The notes under the pieces are model-generated. The model searched no databases. It had not been told where the DNA came from and saw nothing but the letters and a program-made list of their open reading frames with translations. Positions 1 through 9,162 of a DNA stretch of 36,154 nucleotides are shown here, in pieces. How positions within the stretch are numbered: position 1 is the first letter of the stretch; the number at the start of each line of letters is the position of its first letter. This DNA comes from Bog-159 sp049511415 (GTDB lineage Bacteria > Acidobacteriota > Terriglobia > Bryobacterales > Bryobacteraceae), in NCBI GenBank assembly GCA_049511415.1, contig JBEKYC010000070.1:1-36154 (forward strand). Reading direction: 5' to 3'. The position numbers and the translations under genes were made by a program.

Positions 1-1046
1 CCGGTCTGCAGGACGTAAGCTCAGACCAGCAGAATGGCGGCCTGGACGAGCAGATGAGCTACGATCGTGTCACGGCGGCCCAGCTCGGCCTTACCGTACA
101 GTCGTTGGACTCGGCGTTATACGGCGCATTCGGCCAATCGGAAGTCTCCATCATCTACACGCAGTTGAATCAGTATTACGTGGTCCTGGAAGTCGCTCCC
201 CAATACTGGCAAAGCCCGGAAGGATTAAAAGACATCTACCTTTTGACGTCCAGCGGCCGTAACATTCCGCTGCTCGCGGTGGCCAAGGGCCAAGCCGGCA
301 CAACACCACTGGCCATTAACCATACGGGCTTGTTCCCATCGGTCACCGTGTCCTTCAACCTCGCGCCAAACGTGTCTTTGAGCGATGCCACTGCCAGCAT
401 TACCCGGATGCAGAAACAGCTCGGCGCGCCTTCCACCCTACAAGGCTTTTTTGCGGGCACGCTGCTGGCCTACCAGCAGTCTCTGGGCACCGAGCCCGTG
501 CTGATTCTGACGGCGCTGCTGGCGGTGTACATCGTTCTCGGTATTTTGTATGAGAGCCTGGTCCATCCCTTGACGATCATCTCCACTTTGCCGTCGGCCA
601 GCGTCGGCGCCATGCTCGCGCTGATGCTCTTTAAGGTGGATCTGAACATTATCTCCATCATTGGTATTGTGCTGCTGATCGGAATTGTAAAGAAGAACGC
701 CATCATGATGATCGATTTCGCTCTGCAGGCAGAGCGCCAGGAAGGGAAAAGCACGACCGACGCGATTTTTGAAGCGTGCATGTTGCGCTTCCGTCCGATC
801 CTGATGACGACGATGGCTGCGCTATTGGGCGCCCTGCCACTGGCGCTGGGGACCGGCACGGGGTATGAACTCCGCCGGCCCCTTGGCATCACGATTGTGG
901 GAGGGCTGCTCCTCAGTCAATTGCTCACGCTCTACACCACGCCGGTCGTTTATCTGGCATTCGACCAGCTACGGCTACGGATGCGGGGAAAGCAGCATGA
1001 CATCGCTGGCCGTAGCGCCGGATCGGCTCCCAGTGCCGCCGTTTAA
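1..1046 (+). CDS. RND efflux pump inner-membrane permease (HAE1/AcrB-like), 3' part only
   Basis: The gene enters from the left edge; its frame is open from base 3 and ends at TAA 1044-1046. The visible ~347 residues begin with the GLQDVSSDQQNGG stretch of the porter domain typical of MdtB/MdtC/AcrB-type pumps. A second periplasmic loop follows, then the last transmembrane helices, with a VKKNAIMMIDFA helix and the LRPILMTT-like loop (here RFRPILMTTMAALLG). It ends after PVVYLAFDQL with a short polar tail. Known family role: proton-driven tripartite export of drugs, dyes, bile-salt-like or lipophilic compounds. The outer-membrane channel gene follows after 28 bp, so the two form an operon; the membrane-fusion protein is presumably upstream, outside the window. 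Substrate cannot be told from the sequence. Confidence 0.93.
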   Translation, partial: GLQDVSSDQQNGGLDEQMSYDRVTAAQLGLTVQSLDSALYGAFGQSEVSIIYTQLNQYYVVLEVAPQYWQSPEGLKDIYLLTSSGRNIPLLAVAKGQAGTTPLAINHTGLFPSVTVSFNLAPNVSLSDATASITRMQKQLGAPSTLQGFFAGTLLAYQQSLGTEPVLILTALLAVYIVLGILYESLVHPLTIISTLPSASVGAMLALMLFKVDLNIISIIGIVLLIGIVKKNAIMMIDFALQAERQEGKSTTDAIFEACMLRFRPILMTTMAALLGALPLALGTGTGYELRRPLGITIVGGLLLSQLLTLYTTPVVYLAFDQLRLRMRGKQHDIAGRSAGSAPSAAV

Positions 1047-1074
1047 TGGGAGCCATTATGGAGTGCATAAGATT

Positions 1075-2637
1075 ATGAGTTCTCCACCGAGCAGAGTCAC
1101 AAGCCGGCCGGTGTGTGCCGCGGCGATCTGCATGTTCCTGCTGAGCGGATGCAATGTGGGGCCCAAGTATGTCCCTCCCTCCGCTCCCGCCCCACCGGTA
1201 TTCAAGGAGGCCTCGCCCGCGGCTTACAGCGCGGCGCCCCCAGGCACTTGGCAACCCGCGCAGCCTCAGGATGCGGTGCTCAAGGGAAAGTGGTGGGAGA
1301 TGTTCAACGAACCCGAACTCAACGCCCTAGAAGATCAGTTGAACATCGACAACCAAAACATCGCGCAATACTTCCAGAACTTCATGGCGGCCCGGGCGCA
1401 AGTGAGCGTGGCCCGCGCGGGGTACTTTCCCACGGCGACGGTGAATCCTACGTACACCAGGACCTCGGTGGGCACGGCTGCCGGGAGCACGGAAACAGGA
1501 ACCGGCGGGACGACGGGCGTCTCATCGACCAGCGCTTCGCCGGCCAAAGGACGCACCACCATCACCGATGTTTCCCTTCCGTTCGACGTATCGTGGGAGC
1601 CGGACCTATGGGGCCGCATCCGTAACACGGTCCGCGAGTATCAGTACGCGGCCCAGGTGAGTGCCGCAGACCTCGAAAACGAGCGTCTTACGGAGCAGGC
1701 CGATCTGGCGGAGTATTTCTTCGAACTCCGCGGGCAGGATGCATTGCAGGATCTGTATAACCGCACCATCGACGCCGACCGGCAGTTGCTCGAGCTTACC
1801 CGCGCTCTGTTCGAAACCGGCATCGACAACCAGGAAGCCGTCGCGCAGGCGGAGGTGACTCTCGAAGACGCGGAGGCGGCCGGAATCGGCATCGCCGTGA
1901 ACCGCGCCTTGTATGAGCATGCGATCGCCACTTTGATTGGCAAGTCCGCTTCCACCTTTTCGATGCCGGTGAAACTCCTGACTACGCCGGTTCCCGCAAT
2001 CCCTGTGGGTGTCCCTTCGCAGTTGCTCCAACGGCGGCCGGATATCGCGGCGGCAGAACGCACCATGGCCCAGGCGAACGCCCTCATCGGAGTCGAGCAG
2101 GCGGCCTACTATCCGACGCTGAGCCTCACGGGAAGCGGCGGGTTGCAGTCATCGGCCATCGCGAAGTTGTTTTCATTGCCCGCGCTTTTCTGGTCGCTCG
2201 GCGCTTCGGCCTCCGAGACGATCTTCGACGCCGGCCTGCGCAGAGCTACGGTCGCTCAGTACACCGCCGCCTATCATGCCGACGTCGCCGCCTATAAGCA
2301 GACCGTGCTGACGGCGTTTCAACAGGTGGAAGACTACATTGCGACCCTCCGTATTCTTTCGCAGCAGATCGCCCGCCAAGATGCGGCGGTACAGGCTGCG
2401 CAAAGATACCTCGACATCGCCACGTCGCGGTACCAGACCGGCCTCGATCCCTACCTCGACGTTCTCATTGCACAGGATACTCTGTTGAGCGATCAGCAAG
2501 CCCAGGTTACTTTGCACGTGAGCGAGATAACCGCGGCGGTTCAATTGATCCAAGCCCTTGGAGGTGGATGGGACGTCGCACAGCTCCCCACGCCATCGCA
2601 GGTTACGTCAAAACAAACATCGCGTCCCCCAATTTGA
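1075..2637 (+). CDS. Outer-membrane efflux lipoprotein (OprM/NodT family)
   Basis: This 520-residue protein is the TolC-like channel partner of the RND pump just upstream (28-bp gap, same strand). I chose ATG 1075 because it gives a proper lipoprotein signal: a basic N-terminus, a hydrophobic stretch and the lipobox LSGC with Cys26, followed by NVGPKYVPP, the usual start of mature NodT-family proteins. Upstream in-frame starts would overlap the pump gene and spoil the signal. The body shows the duplicated outer-membrane-factor layout: long alpha-helical stretches, a WEPDLWGR-type motif (SWEPDLWGRIRNTV near residue 177), and QLLQRRPDIAAAERTMAQANALIGV in the middle, highly typical of the family. 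A low-complexity Thr/Gly/Ser segment (about residues 135-160) is an unusual insert. It is expected to be acylated and to form a trimer in the outer membrane. Confidence 0.93.
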   Translation: MSSPPSRVTSRPVCAAAICMFLLSGCNVGPKYVPPSAPAPPVFKEASPAAYSAAPPGTWQPAQPQDAVLKGKWWEMFNEPELNALEDQLNIDNQNIAQYFQNFMAARAQVSVARAGYFPTATVNPTYTRTSVGTAAGSTETGTGGTTGVSSTSASPAKGRTTITDVSLPFDVSWEPDLWGRIRNTVREYQYAAQVSAADLENERLTEQADLAEYFFELRGQDALQDLYNRTIDADRQLLELTRALFETGIDNQEAVAQAEVTLEDAEAAGIGIAVNRALYEHAIATLIGKSASTFSMPVKLLTTPVPAIPVGVPSQLLQRRPDIAAAERTMAQANALIGVEQAAYYPTLSLTGSGGLQSSAIAKLFSLPALFWSLGASASETIFDAGLRRATVAQYTAAYHADVAAYKQTVLTAFQQVEDYIATLRILSQQIARQDAAVQAAQRYLDIATSRYQTGLDPYLDVLIAQDTLLSDQQAQVTLHVSEITAAVQLIQALGGGWDVAQLPTPSQVTSKQTSRPPI

Positions 2638-2709
2638 TGATAAGCTGCACATTCTAAAAATGCCTCGTCGGAGGAATCTGTGGGTCAGTCAGAAGTTCAG
2701 GAACTCACG

Positions 2710-3522
2710 CTACTCGCGCCGCAGCAAAGGCTTTTTCGTGTACTGCGCGGGCACGGACACCATGTGATCCGCCAGCTTGGTCCGACCATTGCGGCGACCT
2801 ACAAGGCGTATGTACCCGAGGTAGCTGCCCTGATCGGCTTCAAGCGCCTTGATTTCCAATTCATTGTTAGGAGCAATCACCTTGTGCCAGTCCAGCCACA
2901 GTCGCCAGCCCTCGGGCATGGTGTCGGATAGTTCGATGGCCATGATCCCGGTTCGCTCCCAGTGCCGGCGCCACCAGGCTGTCGAATGCAGGCACCAGAG
3001 GTCCTGGGTCCACCACCCGCGAAGGTGCTCGGGAAGCGGACCCTCGATCTCCCGCACCAGCCCAGCTCCCGCAATTCCAACAGGTCCCCCAGGCTTCACA
3101 AACCGAGCCAGGTAGTTCAGGTATAGGTCGTCGGTCCCGTAGTAGTAGAAGGAATCAATAGACACGATGGCATCGAAGAACTCCGCGGCGAATGGCAGCG
3201 ACCTGGCATCGGCATGGATCGGGAACACGCCATCCTCGACGCCGGCATCCCGGAGTCGCTCGATATTCTCCGAGACGCTGAACCACAGGTCGGTTGCCCA
3301 AACTTGCACGCCGAACTCGCGGCGCAGGAAGATCGACGATGTTGCCCGCCCACAGCCAAGGTCCAGCACGCGCATGCCGGGCCGCAAGTCTATCGCTGTC
3401 GTGAGCCACTCGGTTAGCCAAAGCGAATTCGCTGCACCGCTAATGCTGGACGTGACCCATTCCGGGTGGTATTTCGAAGAGCGAGGAAAGCGCTCCGAGA
3501 CGAGTAGTTTGTCTGAGGTCAC
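2710..3522 (-). CDS. SAM-dependent class I methyltransferase
   Basis: This 270-residue cytosolic protein has Rossmann methyltransferase motif I at residues 52-60 (VLDLGCGRA), an acidic residue after the second strand (ATDLW), and a DARSLPF-type motif followed by FDAIVSIDSFYYYG, as in the Methyltransf_11/UbiE-like group. It starts at GTG 3522 with only a weak purine-rich site upstream. The aromatic-rich C-terminal half (LRGWWTQDLWCLHSTAWWRRHWER) is not part of the core fold and may form the substrate cap. It is convergent with the efflux operon, with a 72-bp gap. Acceptor substrate is unknown; homologues of this group methylate small molecules rather than DNA. Confidence 0.88.
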   Translation of the reverse strand: MTSDKLLVSERFPRSSKYHPEWVTSSISGAANSLWLTEWLTTAIDLRPGMRVLDLGCGRATSSIFLRREFGVQVWATDLWFSVSENIERLRDAGVEDGVFPIHADARSLPFAAEFFDAIVSIDSFYYYGTDDLYLNYLARFVKPGGPVGIAGAGLVREIEGPLPEHLRGWWTQDLWCLHSTAWWRRHWERTGIMAIELSDTMPEGWRLWLDWHKVIAPNNELEIKALEADQGSYLGYIRLVGRRNGRTKLADHMVSVPAQYTKKPLLRRE

Positions 3523-3639
3523 GTTGCCCCAATTCTCGCATAGTGCACGATTCGGGTGATGTGCCCCGTGGTCACCCGCGACTTGCCGCTAGCGTTTACG
3601 ATCGTGCGGTTCCCGGCGCGGTCGACGTCTCGTAGCGCT

Positions 3640-3891
3640 TCACGCTCGCGTTTTCTCCACGTAGCAGACATGGACGAGAATCTCGTCGCCGGAACCGGTA
3701 GCGTTCGCAGCCGGCGCCCGGCCTAGCCGTTCTTCCCATTCGAACCACTCGTGGCCGTCAGTATCCGTCGTCAGTTGCCGTACGGGCACGGTGTGCCGTG
3801 GCCCGTGTAATCGAATCTACAAACGCCGCGGCGCCGCGCTCGCCTGGTTCACTCGCTCCAGCTGCGCCAGTCTTGAAACGATGGATCTCAT
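3640..3891 (-). pseudogene. Small unknown protein gene interrupted by an in-frame TAG
   Basis: From ATG 3891 the frame reads MRSIVSRLAQLERVNQ and on to a TAG at codon 25, then stays open for 58 more codons to TGA 3640. The part after the stop contains TDTDGHEWFEWEERLGRAP and a C-terminal ILVHVCYVEKTRA. The charged, aromatic text on both sides of the TAG reads as one protein of about 83 residues. The ATG overlaps the stop codon of the preceding small gene (ATGA), the hallmark of translational coupling. No function is recognised. The N-terminus looks like a short coiled segment (RLAQLERV). Either the TAG is a decay mutation or a sequencing error, or only a 24-residue peptide is made. Confidence 0.45.
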
Positions 3892-4150
3892 TGCTCCCGC
3901 CAAGGCACCGCCGCAAGCTTTGGCACTTCAAAGACCTGCCCCGTTCTGGTGCTCGTGTCGATAATCGGAAAGTCTGGATGAACGCTTCGCTGAGAACCCT
4001 GTTTGTAAGCGTGCGCGTACAGCGGCAGTTCGCCAGCGTCGCCTGTTGGCTCACGACGCTAAATATCAATCGCATATTTTGCGAGCGATCCCGTTGCAGC
4101 GGCGCCAGTTGCTTCTCCAGGCTACGAATGCGGCGTTCCATCATCCGCAT
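3888..4150 (-). pseudogene. Small unknown coiled-coil protein gene with a frameshift
   Basis: A strong ribosome-binding site (AAGGGGAG, 8 nt spacer) precedes ATG 4150. The frame begins MRMMERRIRSLEKQLAPLQ, a short basic coiled coil, and continues to about TRTLTN. It then loses its sense, but the next frame picks up with HPDFPIIDTSTRTGQVFEV and ends PWREQ at TGA 3890-3888, exactly overlapping the ATG of the following small gene. The whole span is 263 nt, one base short of a multiple of three, consistent with a single lost base between about 3972 and 4010. The intact product would be about 87 residues. Function unknown; the arrangement as a coupled pair argues that both were once expressed together. 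Confidence 0.5.
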
Positions 4151-4328
4151 CGTTCCTGCTCCCCTTGACCTCGCGCTTGCGTTGGACGGCGCCGCGGATG
4201 ATCTAGGCGAGCGACCCCCTGGAACCCGGTCGGCCCGCGCGTCCGGCGGAGGCGTGCGGTAGGTATCGGCCGGTTCTGCAAGCGTGCGCATTTGGTCTCC
4301 GTGCGCTAGCCGGCGTCAAATATGTTGG

Positions 4329-5063
4329 CTACCACGGAACGACACCCATGGTCTCGGTGAAACTGCCGGTAGGTCCGTTGTCGGAGAGCAGCGCGAGCCT
4401 GATGGTTTCCGCGGCGCCTTCCGGAATGGTCTGCGTCCCACGATGGAAATTGAGATCGGTGGCCGTATAGCCGGGCGCGGAGGCGTTCACCTTAATGGCC
4501 GTATCGCGGAGCTGATGGGCGAGGTGCACGGTGAACATGTTGAGCGCGGCTTTGGAGGCGCAGTAACCGAAATAACTGGATGCCGCTGCCGCGAATGGCG
4601 CGTCGGTATTCTTGGTGAGAGAGCCGAGGCCGCTGGACACATTGACGATGCGCGCCGACGGCGATTTACGCAGCAGCGGGAGCATCGCCTGCGTGACGGC
4701 CACCGAGCCGATCAAGTTAACCCGCAAGACTTGCTCGATGGCGTCGAGCGTGGCCGATGTGGCTGAACCGTCACCTGCGGCAGCCATGCCCGCGTTGTTT
4801 ACCAGAACATCGAGTCGGCCGTAATCCGTCGCGATCGCCTCGGCCGCCGCACCTACGGTCGGCAAGTCGATCAGGTCGATGTGGAGGTAGCGGACATCCA
4901 GCCCTTCGACCGCCAGTTTCGCGGCAGCGGCTTCGCCGAGTGCGGGGTTACGTGCGCCGAGCAGCACGGTACAGCCTCGGGCAGCAAGTTGGCGGGCGAC
5001 TTCGAAGCCAATGCCCTTGTTCGCGCCGGTCACGAGCGCGATTTTGTTTGAAGAGTTTTGCAT
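4329..5063 (-). CDS. Short-chain dehydrogenase/reductase (carbonyl-reductase-like)
   Basis: This is a classical SDR of 244 residues. The NAD(P)-binding glycine motif TGANKGIG lies at residues 12-19, NNAG at 89-92, the catalytic Ser in NVSSGLGS near 143, and the Tyr-x3-Lys pair as YCASK at 167-171, so all catalytic residues are present. The loop before the active-site Tyr (LTKNTDAPFAAAASSYFGY) is long, as in plant and animal carbonyl reductases, and NADPH is the likely cofactor (Arg38 after the second strand). The end of the protein, SFTETMGVVPW, is also typical. It stands alone on its strand. The physiological carbonyl substrate is unknown. Confidence 0.92.
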   Translation of the reverse strand: MQNSSNKIALVTGANKGIGFEVARQLAARGCTVLLGARNPALGEAAAAKLAVEGLDVRYLHIDLIDLPTVGAAAEAIATDYGRLDVLVNNAGMAAAGDGSATSATLDAIEQVLRVNLIGSVAVTQAMLPLLRKSPSARIVNVSSGLGSLTKNTDAPFAAAASSYFGYCASKAALNMFTVHLAHQLRDTAIKVNASAPGYTATDLNFHRGTQTIPEGAAETIRLALLSDNGPTGSFTETMGVVPW

Positions 5064-5583
5064 GTCTTATTGGAGTGCCGTTTTCGTTATGAAGATTCCG
5101 GGACGCGGAGTTTTCCGAATGGCCGAGTTAGCGTCAAATCGCCACTCGTTACACCAGGATGCGAATGGTGAGGACTTCTCGCCAGTTATCGCGTTTGAGC
5201 GAGTAAAGAACGCGCCGCCGCAGCGGACTCAATTCTTGGAATCGACGGGTGATCGAAATCGCTGCCGTAGACCATTCCGGCCTCTCCGTGACTCTCCGCG
5301 AACCGGTGTACGCCTCCACGGCGAATGCAGCCACTGTGTCAAAGGGCCGGGCGTCGGAAAGACCCACCCTGCGGCGCGAACTCGCGGCGGCGCGCGTGTG
5401 ATTCTTGCACATGGGTCCGGGCCGGCGCCGGCCATTTCGATGGGCGGTCCTTCACGGTCGCGTCTACGTGCCCGCCGCAAGGCATCTGAGCATCACGCGC
5501 ACGGTCACCCCTGCTCCAGGCTCATCGTGCTTAAGAGACAAGATTTGAGCCTGCCCCGCGTGGACCCCATGCTACATTGATGA
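5064..5583. other. Gene-poor gap with no supported gene
   Basis: About 520 bases between the divergent SDR and the 1133-aa gene. Open frames exist on both strands, but none has a ribosome-binding site, a recognisable motif or balanced composition; they are Arg/Pro/Ala-rich shadow frames. The promoters for both flanking genes must lie here, but no convincing -35/-10 pair was found by eye. Confidence 0.4.
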
Positions 5584-8500
5584 ATGGTTCCCTCAAACCT
5601 TGGTGAACTGCTCCGTTATATCAATCTGAAGCTGGTGGCGCTTGGACAGCCTGCCAGCCATAGCACAGCGGATCCCTACTTCCTGGAAATCGCCGGACCC
5701 TTGCTGCGCAACTACTATCAGAAGGACCAGTTGCTTGGTGAACGGCTGTGCCCGGCCGATAGCCGCATTCAGCAGTTCCTGCAGGAGTTTCTGATCGACG
5801 TCGCGCCTGGCGGCGCGGCCCGCCTGCCTTCCAATACCTTCGCACTCGACCGGCCCGGGCTGGCGCGCGTGATGTCACTGCCGCCCAGCGCGGATGAGTT
5901 CGCGTCACCGTACTTGCACTCCTATCGCACCGCGCAGGGAGTTCTCCACAACCCGAGAAGCGACCGCCGGACCACCACCGGTATATTCCATATTGTCGAA
6001 GGCGGCCTGCCGATACCCGCGGACAAGGTGGCCGTGCCCAAGCCGGCCTTTGCCAGACTGCTGGCCGAGGCCCTCCATCCGCCGCCTGAGATGGCGGCTC
6101 TTCCATTCACTGCCGACCAGGATGACCATGCCCGCCTGTTTGTGTCGCTGTTGCTCAGGCCCTTGGTTTGCCCGGCCACCGGAACGGACCCGGCTAAGAC
6201 CATGGAGATTCGTTTCTTCGCACCCGGTAACCTGGTCAGCAATCTGGATTTCGTGGAGATGATCTTCGGTAACGGCGGGGACCCTTACCTGCCGGAGAAC
6301 GACGCCGCGCTGGACGTGCTGCACTGGACTGGACACACCGGTTGCGTGATACTGGCGCCCCACATTGTAGGCATGCGGAAGAAAGAGCTAGGGCTTCCGC
6401 ATTTCGACCAGGCCACCGAGCGCCAGCGGCGCGACAGCATGTGCTGGCGAGAGGCAGGCGAGGTTTACAACCATGGCGGCCCTTTCAAACTTGTCTGCCG
6501 GGACCGGCACGGCGTCATCGTTACCCTGATCGCCGACAACTACTACGGCTATTGCAAGAAAGAGGTGAAGAGCCAGATCAGCTTCGCCGCCAACCTTTTC
6601 GGATTGTGCGAGGAAGAACACGCCGGCGGCGCCATCGCTTATCCGGCTTACGTGCTGGGCCAGGATTTCCATGCGGACCGGTCCCGTTCCATCAAGACCA
6701 AACGATTCGATGATGCCATGCGGCTGCTGGCCGACCGCGTGGAGCGCAGGCCGGAAGGTTATGCGGTGGACCGCAATTACCCGAACATCTTCTACGTCCC
6801 GGAAACTGCGGAGTTCCACCTGGGACGCGGCTGGGTGAACTGGCCGCTCGAAACTGGATCAGGCGGGTTGACGCTTCTTCCGGAGAGGATCTATATCGGC
6901 CCCTCCGGCTACCAGGTGCGGCTCGAGAAACAGCACGGAACAAGCTCGTGGCGGCTGGTGGGATCGGTGGCGCACGGCACTCTCTGTCACAAACCATGCA
7001 CGGTCTCCGGCGGCGGCAAGTCGGAGATCTCCAAATCCATCTCCAACGTTGTGTTACAGGGTCCGGTGTTCGTCCGTGATTACTATCACGACATGGACCA
7101 GGTGGCCGAAATCCTGGCCCGGAATTACTCGCGAATCTACAAGCACCCCGATGAACGGGCGGCCCGCCCTATTCTGAGCCCGGACCGGTCACTCGGGTCG
7201 GTCATCAAGCTGCTGACGGCTTCGCCCGACTATATCGACGAATACAACGAGTGGCTGCGTAACCTGCCGCAAACCATCCGGCAGCTCGTGTTCACGGTGA
7301 AACGATATTACCGGCCGGAATGGGGCGAGAACTGGCGCGAGCATTTCACAGTCGATCGGATCAACGGGTTTCTCGGGCATGAATTGAAATTCGACACTCA
7401 GAAACTGGTCGGAAATTATCTGCGCGTCGGTTTCGATCCGCAAGGTTCCTGGAGGATTTACAAGCTGCGGCCCGATTTCCATCCGGCCGAAAAGGTGCAG
7501 GTGGAGGACGATATTACCGCGTCGGTAGTGGTGCCGCGGCATACCCTGCGAGATTTCGATTCCAAGTATCCCAACCGCAGCGCCAAGCTGGTGGAGAATT
7601 GTGAGGCGTTTTTGTTCCAGCGTCCGGACGACGCCATACACCCTGGCTTCGACGCCCAGGCGGAGGCCGACATCGCGACGCCGGGAACGTTTCTATCGAA
7701 TTTCGAACCGCTGACCGTGCCGCAGGCGAAGGCTCTTTCGGATCATGTCGTCGAGTTCGATCGGTACACCGAACCGATGAAGGTCCTGCTGGGCGATTTT
7801 GCGACTGGCGCGAAAGGGAGCTACGCCGTGTCGTCGGCGCATCCGCGGCTGGTGGACGGCCGGCCCTCGAAAAATCCGCGCTATCTGCAAAAGCGTCTCG
7901 ATCTTATAGAACCCCTGGGACCCTATCTGGCTGAAGTGTGCGCGCGGCTGGACCGCGGAATTCCGGCGGACCAACCCGTGCGCTTCCCGGTGAATGCAGT
8001 GCTGGCGGGGCGCCGCGGCAATCCCGCGGACCCGAAGATCGGCCTGCCGCCGCTGGCCGTCTATAACCCGATTCACTATCAGGAACTGCCGGAGCTGTTC
8101 ATGGATTTCATCTGCAGCCTTACCGGCAAGTCGCCGTCTACCACGGGATTCGGTAGCGAGGGAGCACTCACCAAAGGTCCGTTCAATTCGGTATCGCCGG
8201 TAGTGGATCTGAACAATGCGCTGGTGGCGGCGGTGCTGACGGAGTCTGCCGGCTTCACCACTGCCGCCGGATACGTCGGTCCGCACTACCGGGTGGATCA
8301 CGATATCAGCATGCTGGCGCCGGAGGTGTGGTGCCGCGTGCGCGTGCCCGAACGGGATCCGCGGTTCCTGATCGAAAACGGCTTTTTGGAGAAGATCGCC
8401 GACTTCGAGTGGCAGGGTCGCACGGTGCGGGCGAGCCGTCTGGGTTACCGTATTACCGCTTTATTCGCGGAACGTTTCCTGGGGCGGATCTTTGAAACCC

Positions 8501-8985
8501 CCGACGCCGTTTTCCCCGAAGAGATGCTGCGGCCGGAGACGCAGGACATGGATGCGTTCGCCGCCGGCGTGGACGCCATCGTGGAGGCGCAGAAGCGCGT
8601 CGCGGAGAACTACTTTTACGATGGAAGTGTAGACGCGGCCTGCCCGCCGCTGCAAGCCATCCTCCACATTATGGCGCACGGCCAGTGGGAAGGATGTGGC
8701 GTTGAAGACCCGCGAGTTCGCGCCATGTTTACCCGCGAATCCGTGCTGGCAAGCGATTGGTATAAAGAACGTCTGCGCGCCAAACAGGAGCGCGACATTG
8801 CCCTGTGGCGCCGCCATATCGCCGCATTGTCTGCCTTTGTCTCGGGTCCTGGATCGCCACAGTTTGACGTGCGCGGCCGGCTGGCCGAAGCCCATGCACA
8901 GATGGCTCGCGTCAGCTCGGTCGCCTACCTGGCGGAATTGGTGGGCACTATAGGGGCCGATCCATTCACCGACCAGCCTGGGTAA
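5584..8985 (+). CDS. Probable PPi-type phosphoenolpyruvate carboxykinase
   Basis: This 1133-residue cytosolic protein has no signal or membrane segment. Its length and text fit the large diphosphate-dependent PEP carboxykinase family described from Propionibacterium and Entamoeba, which is about twice the size of ATP- or GTP-dependent enzymes. Known reaction: oxaloacetate + PPi = PEP + Pi + CO2, usually favoured towards oxaloacetate. Seen here: a phosphate-loop-like SGGGKSEISKS at 475-485, GYCKKEVKSQI at 322-332, RPILSPDRSLGSVIKLLT around 535-555, EDDITASVVVP near 645, and the long conserved block YNPIHYQELPELFMDFICS followed by LTGKSPSTTGFGSEGALTKGPFN. The assignment rests on memory of the family, not on a search. 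The gene stands alone, 500 bp from its left neighbour. ATG 5584 has no clear Shine-Dalgarno sequence. Confidence 0.72.
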   Translation: MVPSNLGELLRYINLKLVALGQPASHSTADPYFLEIAGPLLRNYYQKDQLLGERLCPADSRIQQFLQEFLIDVAPGGAARLPSNTFALDRPGLARVMSLPPSADEFASPYLHSYRTAQGVLHNPRSDRRTTTGIFHIVEGGLPIPADKVAVPKPAFARLLAEALHPPPEMAALPFTADQDDHARLFVSLLLRPLVCPATGTDPAKTMEIRFFAPGNLVSNLDFVEMIFGNGGDPYLPENDAALDVLHWTGHTGCVILAPHIVGMRKKELGLPHFDQATERQRRDSMCWREAGEVYNHGGPFKLVCRDRHGVIVTLIADNYYGYCKKEVKSQISFAANLFGLCEEEHAGGAIAYPAYVLGQDFHADRSRSIKTKRFDDAMRLLADRVERRPEGYAVDRNYPNIFYVPETAEFHLGRGWVNWPLETGSGGLTLLPERIYIGPSGYQVRLEKQHGTSSWRLVGSVAHGTLCHKPCTVSGGGKSEISKSISNVVLQGPVFVRDYYHDMDQVAEILARNYSRIYKHPDERAARPILSPDRSLGSVIKLLTASPDYIDEYNEWLRNLPQTIRQLVFTVKRYYRPEWGENWREHFTVDRINGFLGHELKFDTQKLVGNYLRVGFDPQGSWRIYKLRPDFHPAEKVQVEDDITASVVVPRHTLRDFDSKYPNRSAKLVENCEAFLFQRPDDAIHPGFDAQAEADIATPGTFLSNFEPLTVPQAKALSDHVVEFDRYTEPMKVLLGDFATGAKGSYAVSSAHPRLVDGRPSKNPRYLQKRLDLIEPLGPYLAEVCARLDRGIPADQPVRFPVNAVLAGRRGNPADPKIGLPPLAVYNPIHYQELPELFMDFICSLTGKSPSTTGFGSEGALTKGPFNSVSPVVDLNNALVAAVLTESAGFTTAAGYVGPHYRVDHDISMLAPEVWCRVRVPERDPRFLIENGFLEKIADFEWQGRTVRASRLGYRITALFAERFLGRIFETPDAVFPEEMLRPETQDMDAFAAGVDAIVEAQKRVAENYFYDGSVDAACPPLQAILHIMAHGQWEGCGVEDPRVRAMFTRESVLASDWYKERLRAKQERDIALWRRHIAALSAFVSGPGSPQFDVRGRLAEAHAQMARVSSVAYLAELVGTIGADPFTDQPG

Positions 8986-9162
8986 CGTCCACCTTTGCAG
9001 ACGAAAGAGCCGGCCAAAACTACATGAGATTTTTGAAGACGAGCAAGGCCGCGTTTGGGTAGGGCTGCATTTCGCGGGTTTGGCCACGCCCTCCGCCACA
9101 TCCCGAGCGCCGCCGAGTTTGCGCCCAGGGTCGCCGGGCGCTATGCTCCCCTTCTACTGGTC

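Noticed and set aside
5149..5412. 87-codon minus-strand frame in the gap before the 1133-aa gene
   Set aside because: No ribosome site and no motif; basic low-information text.
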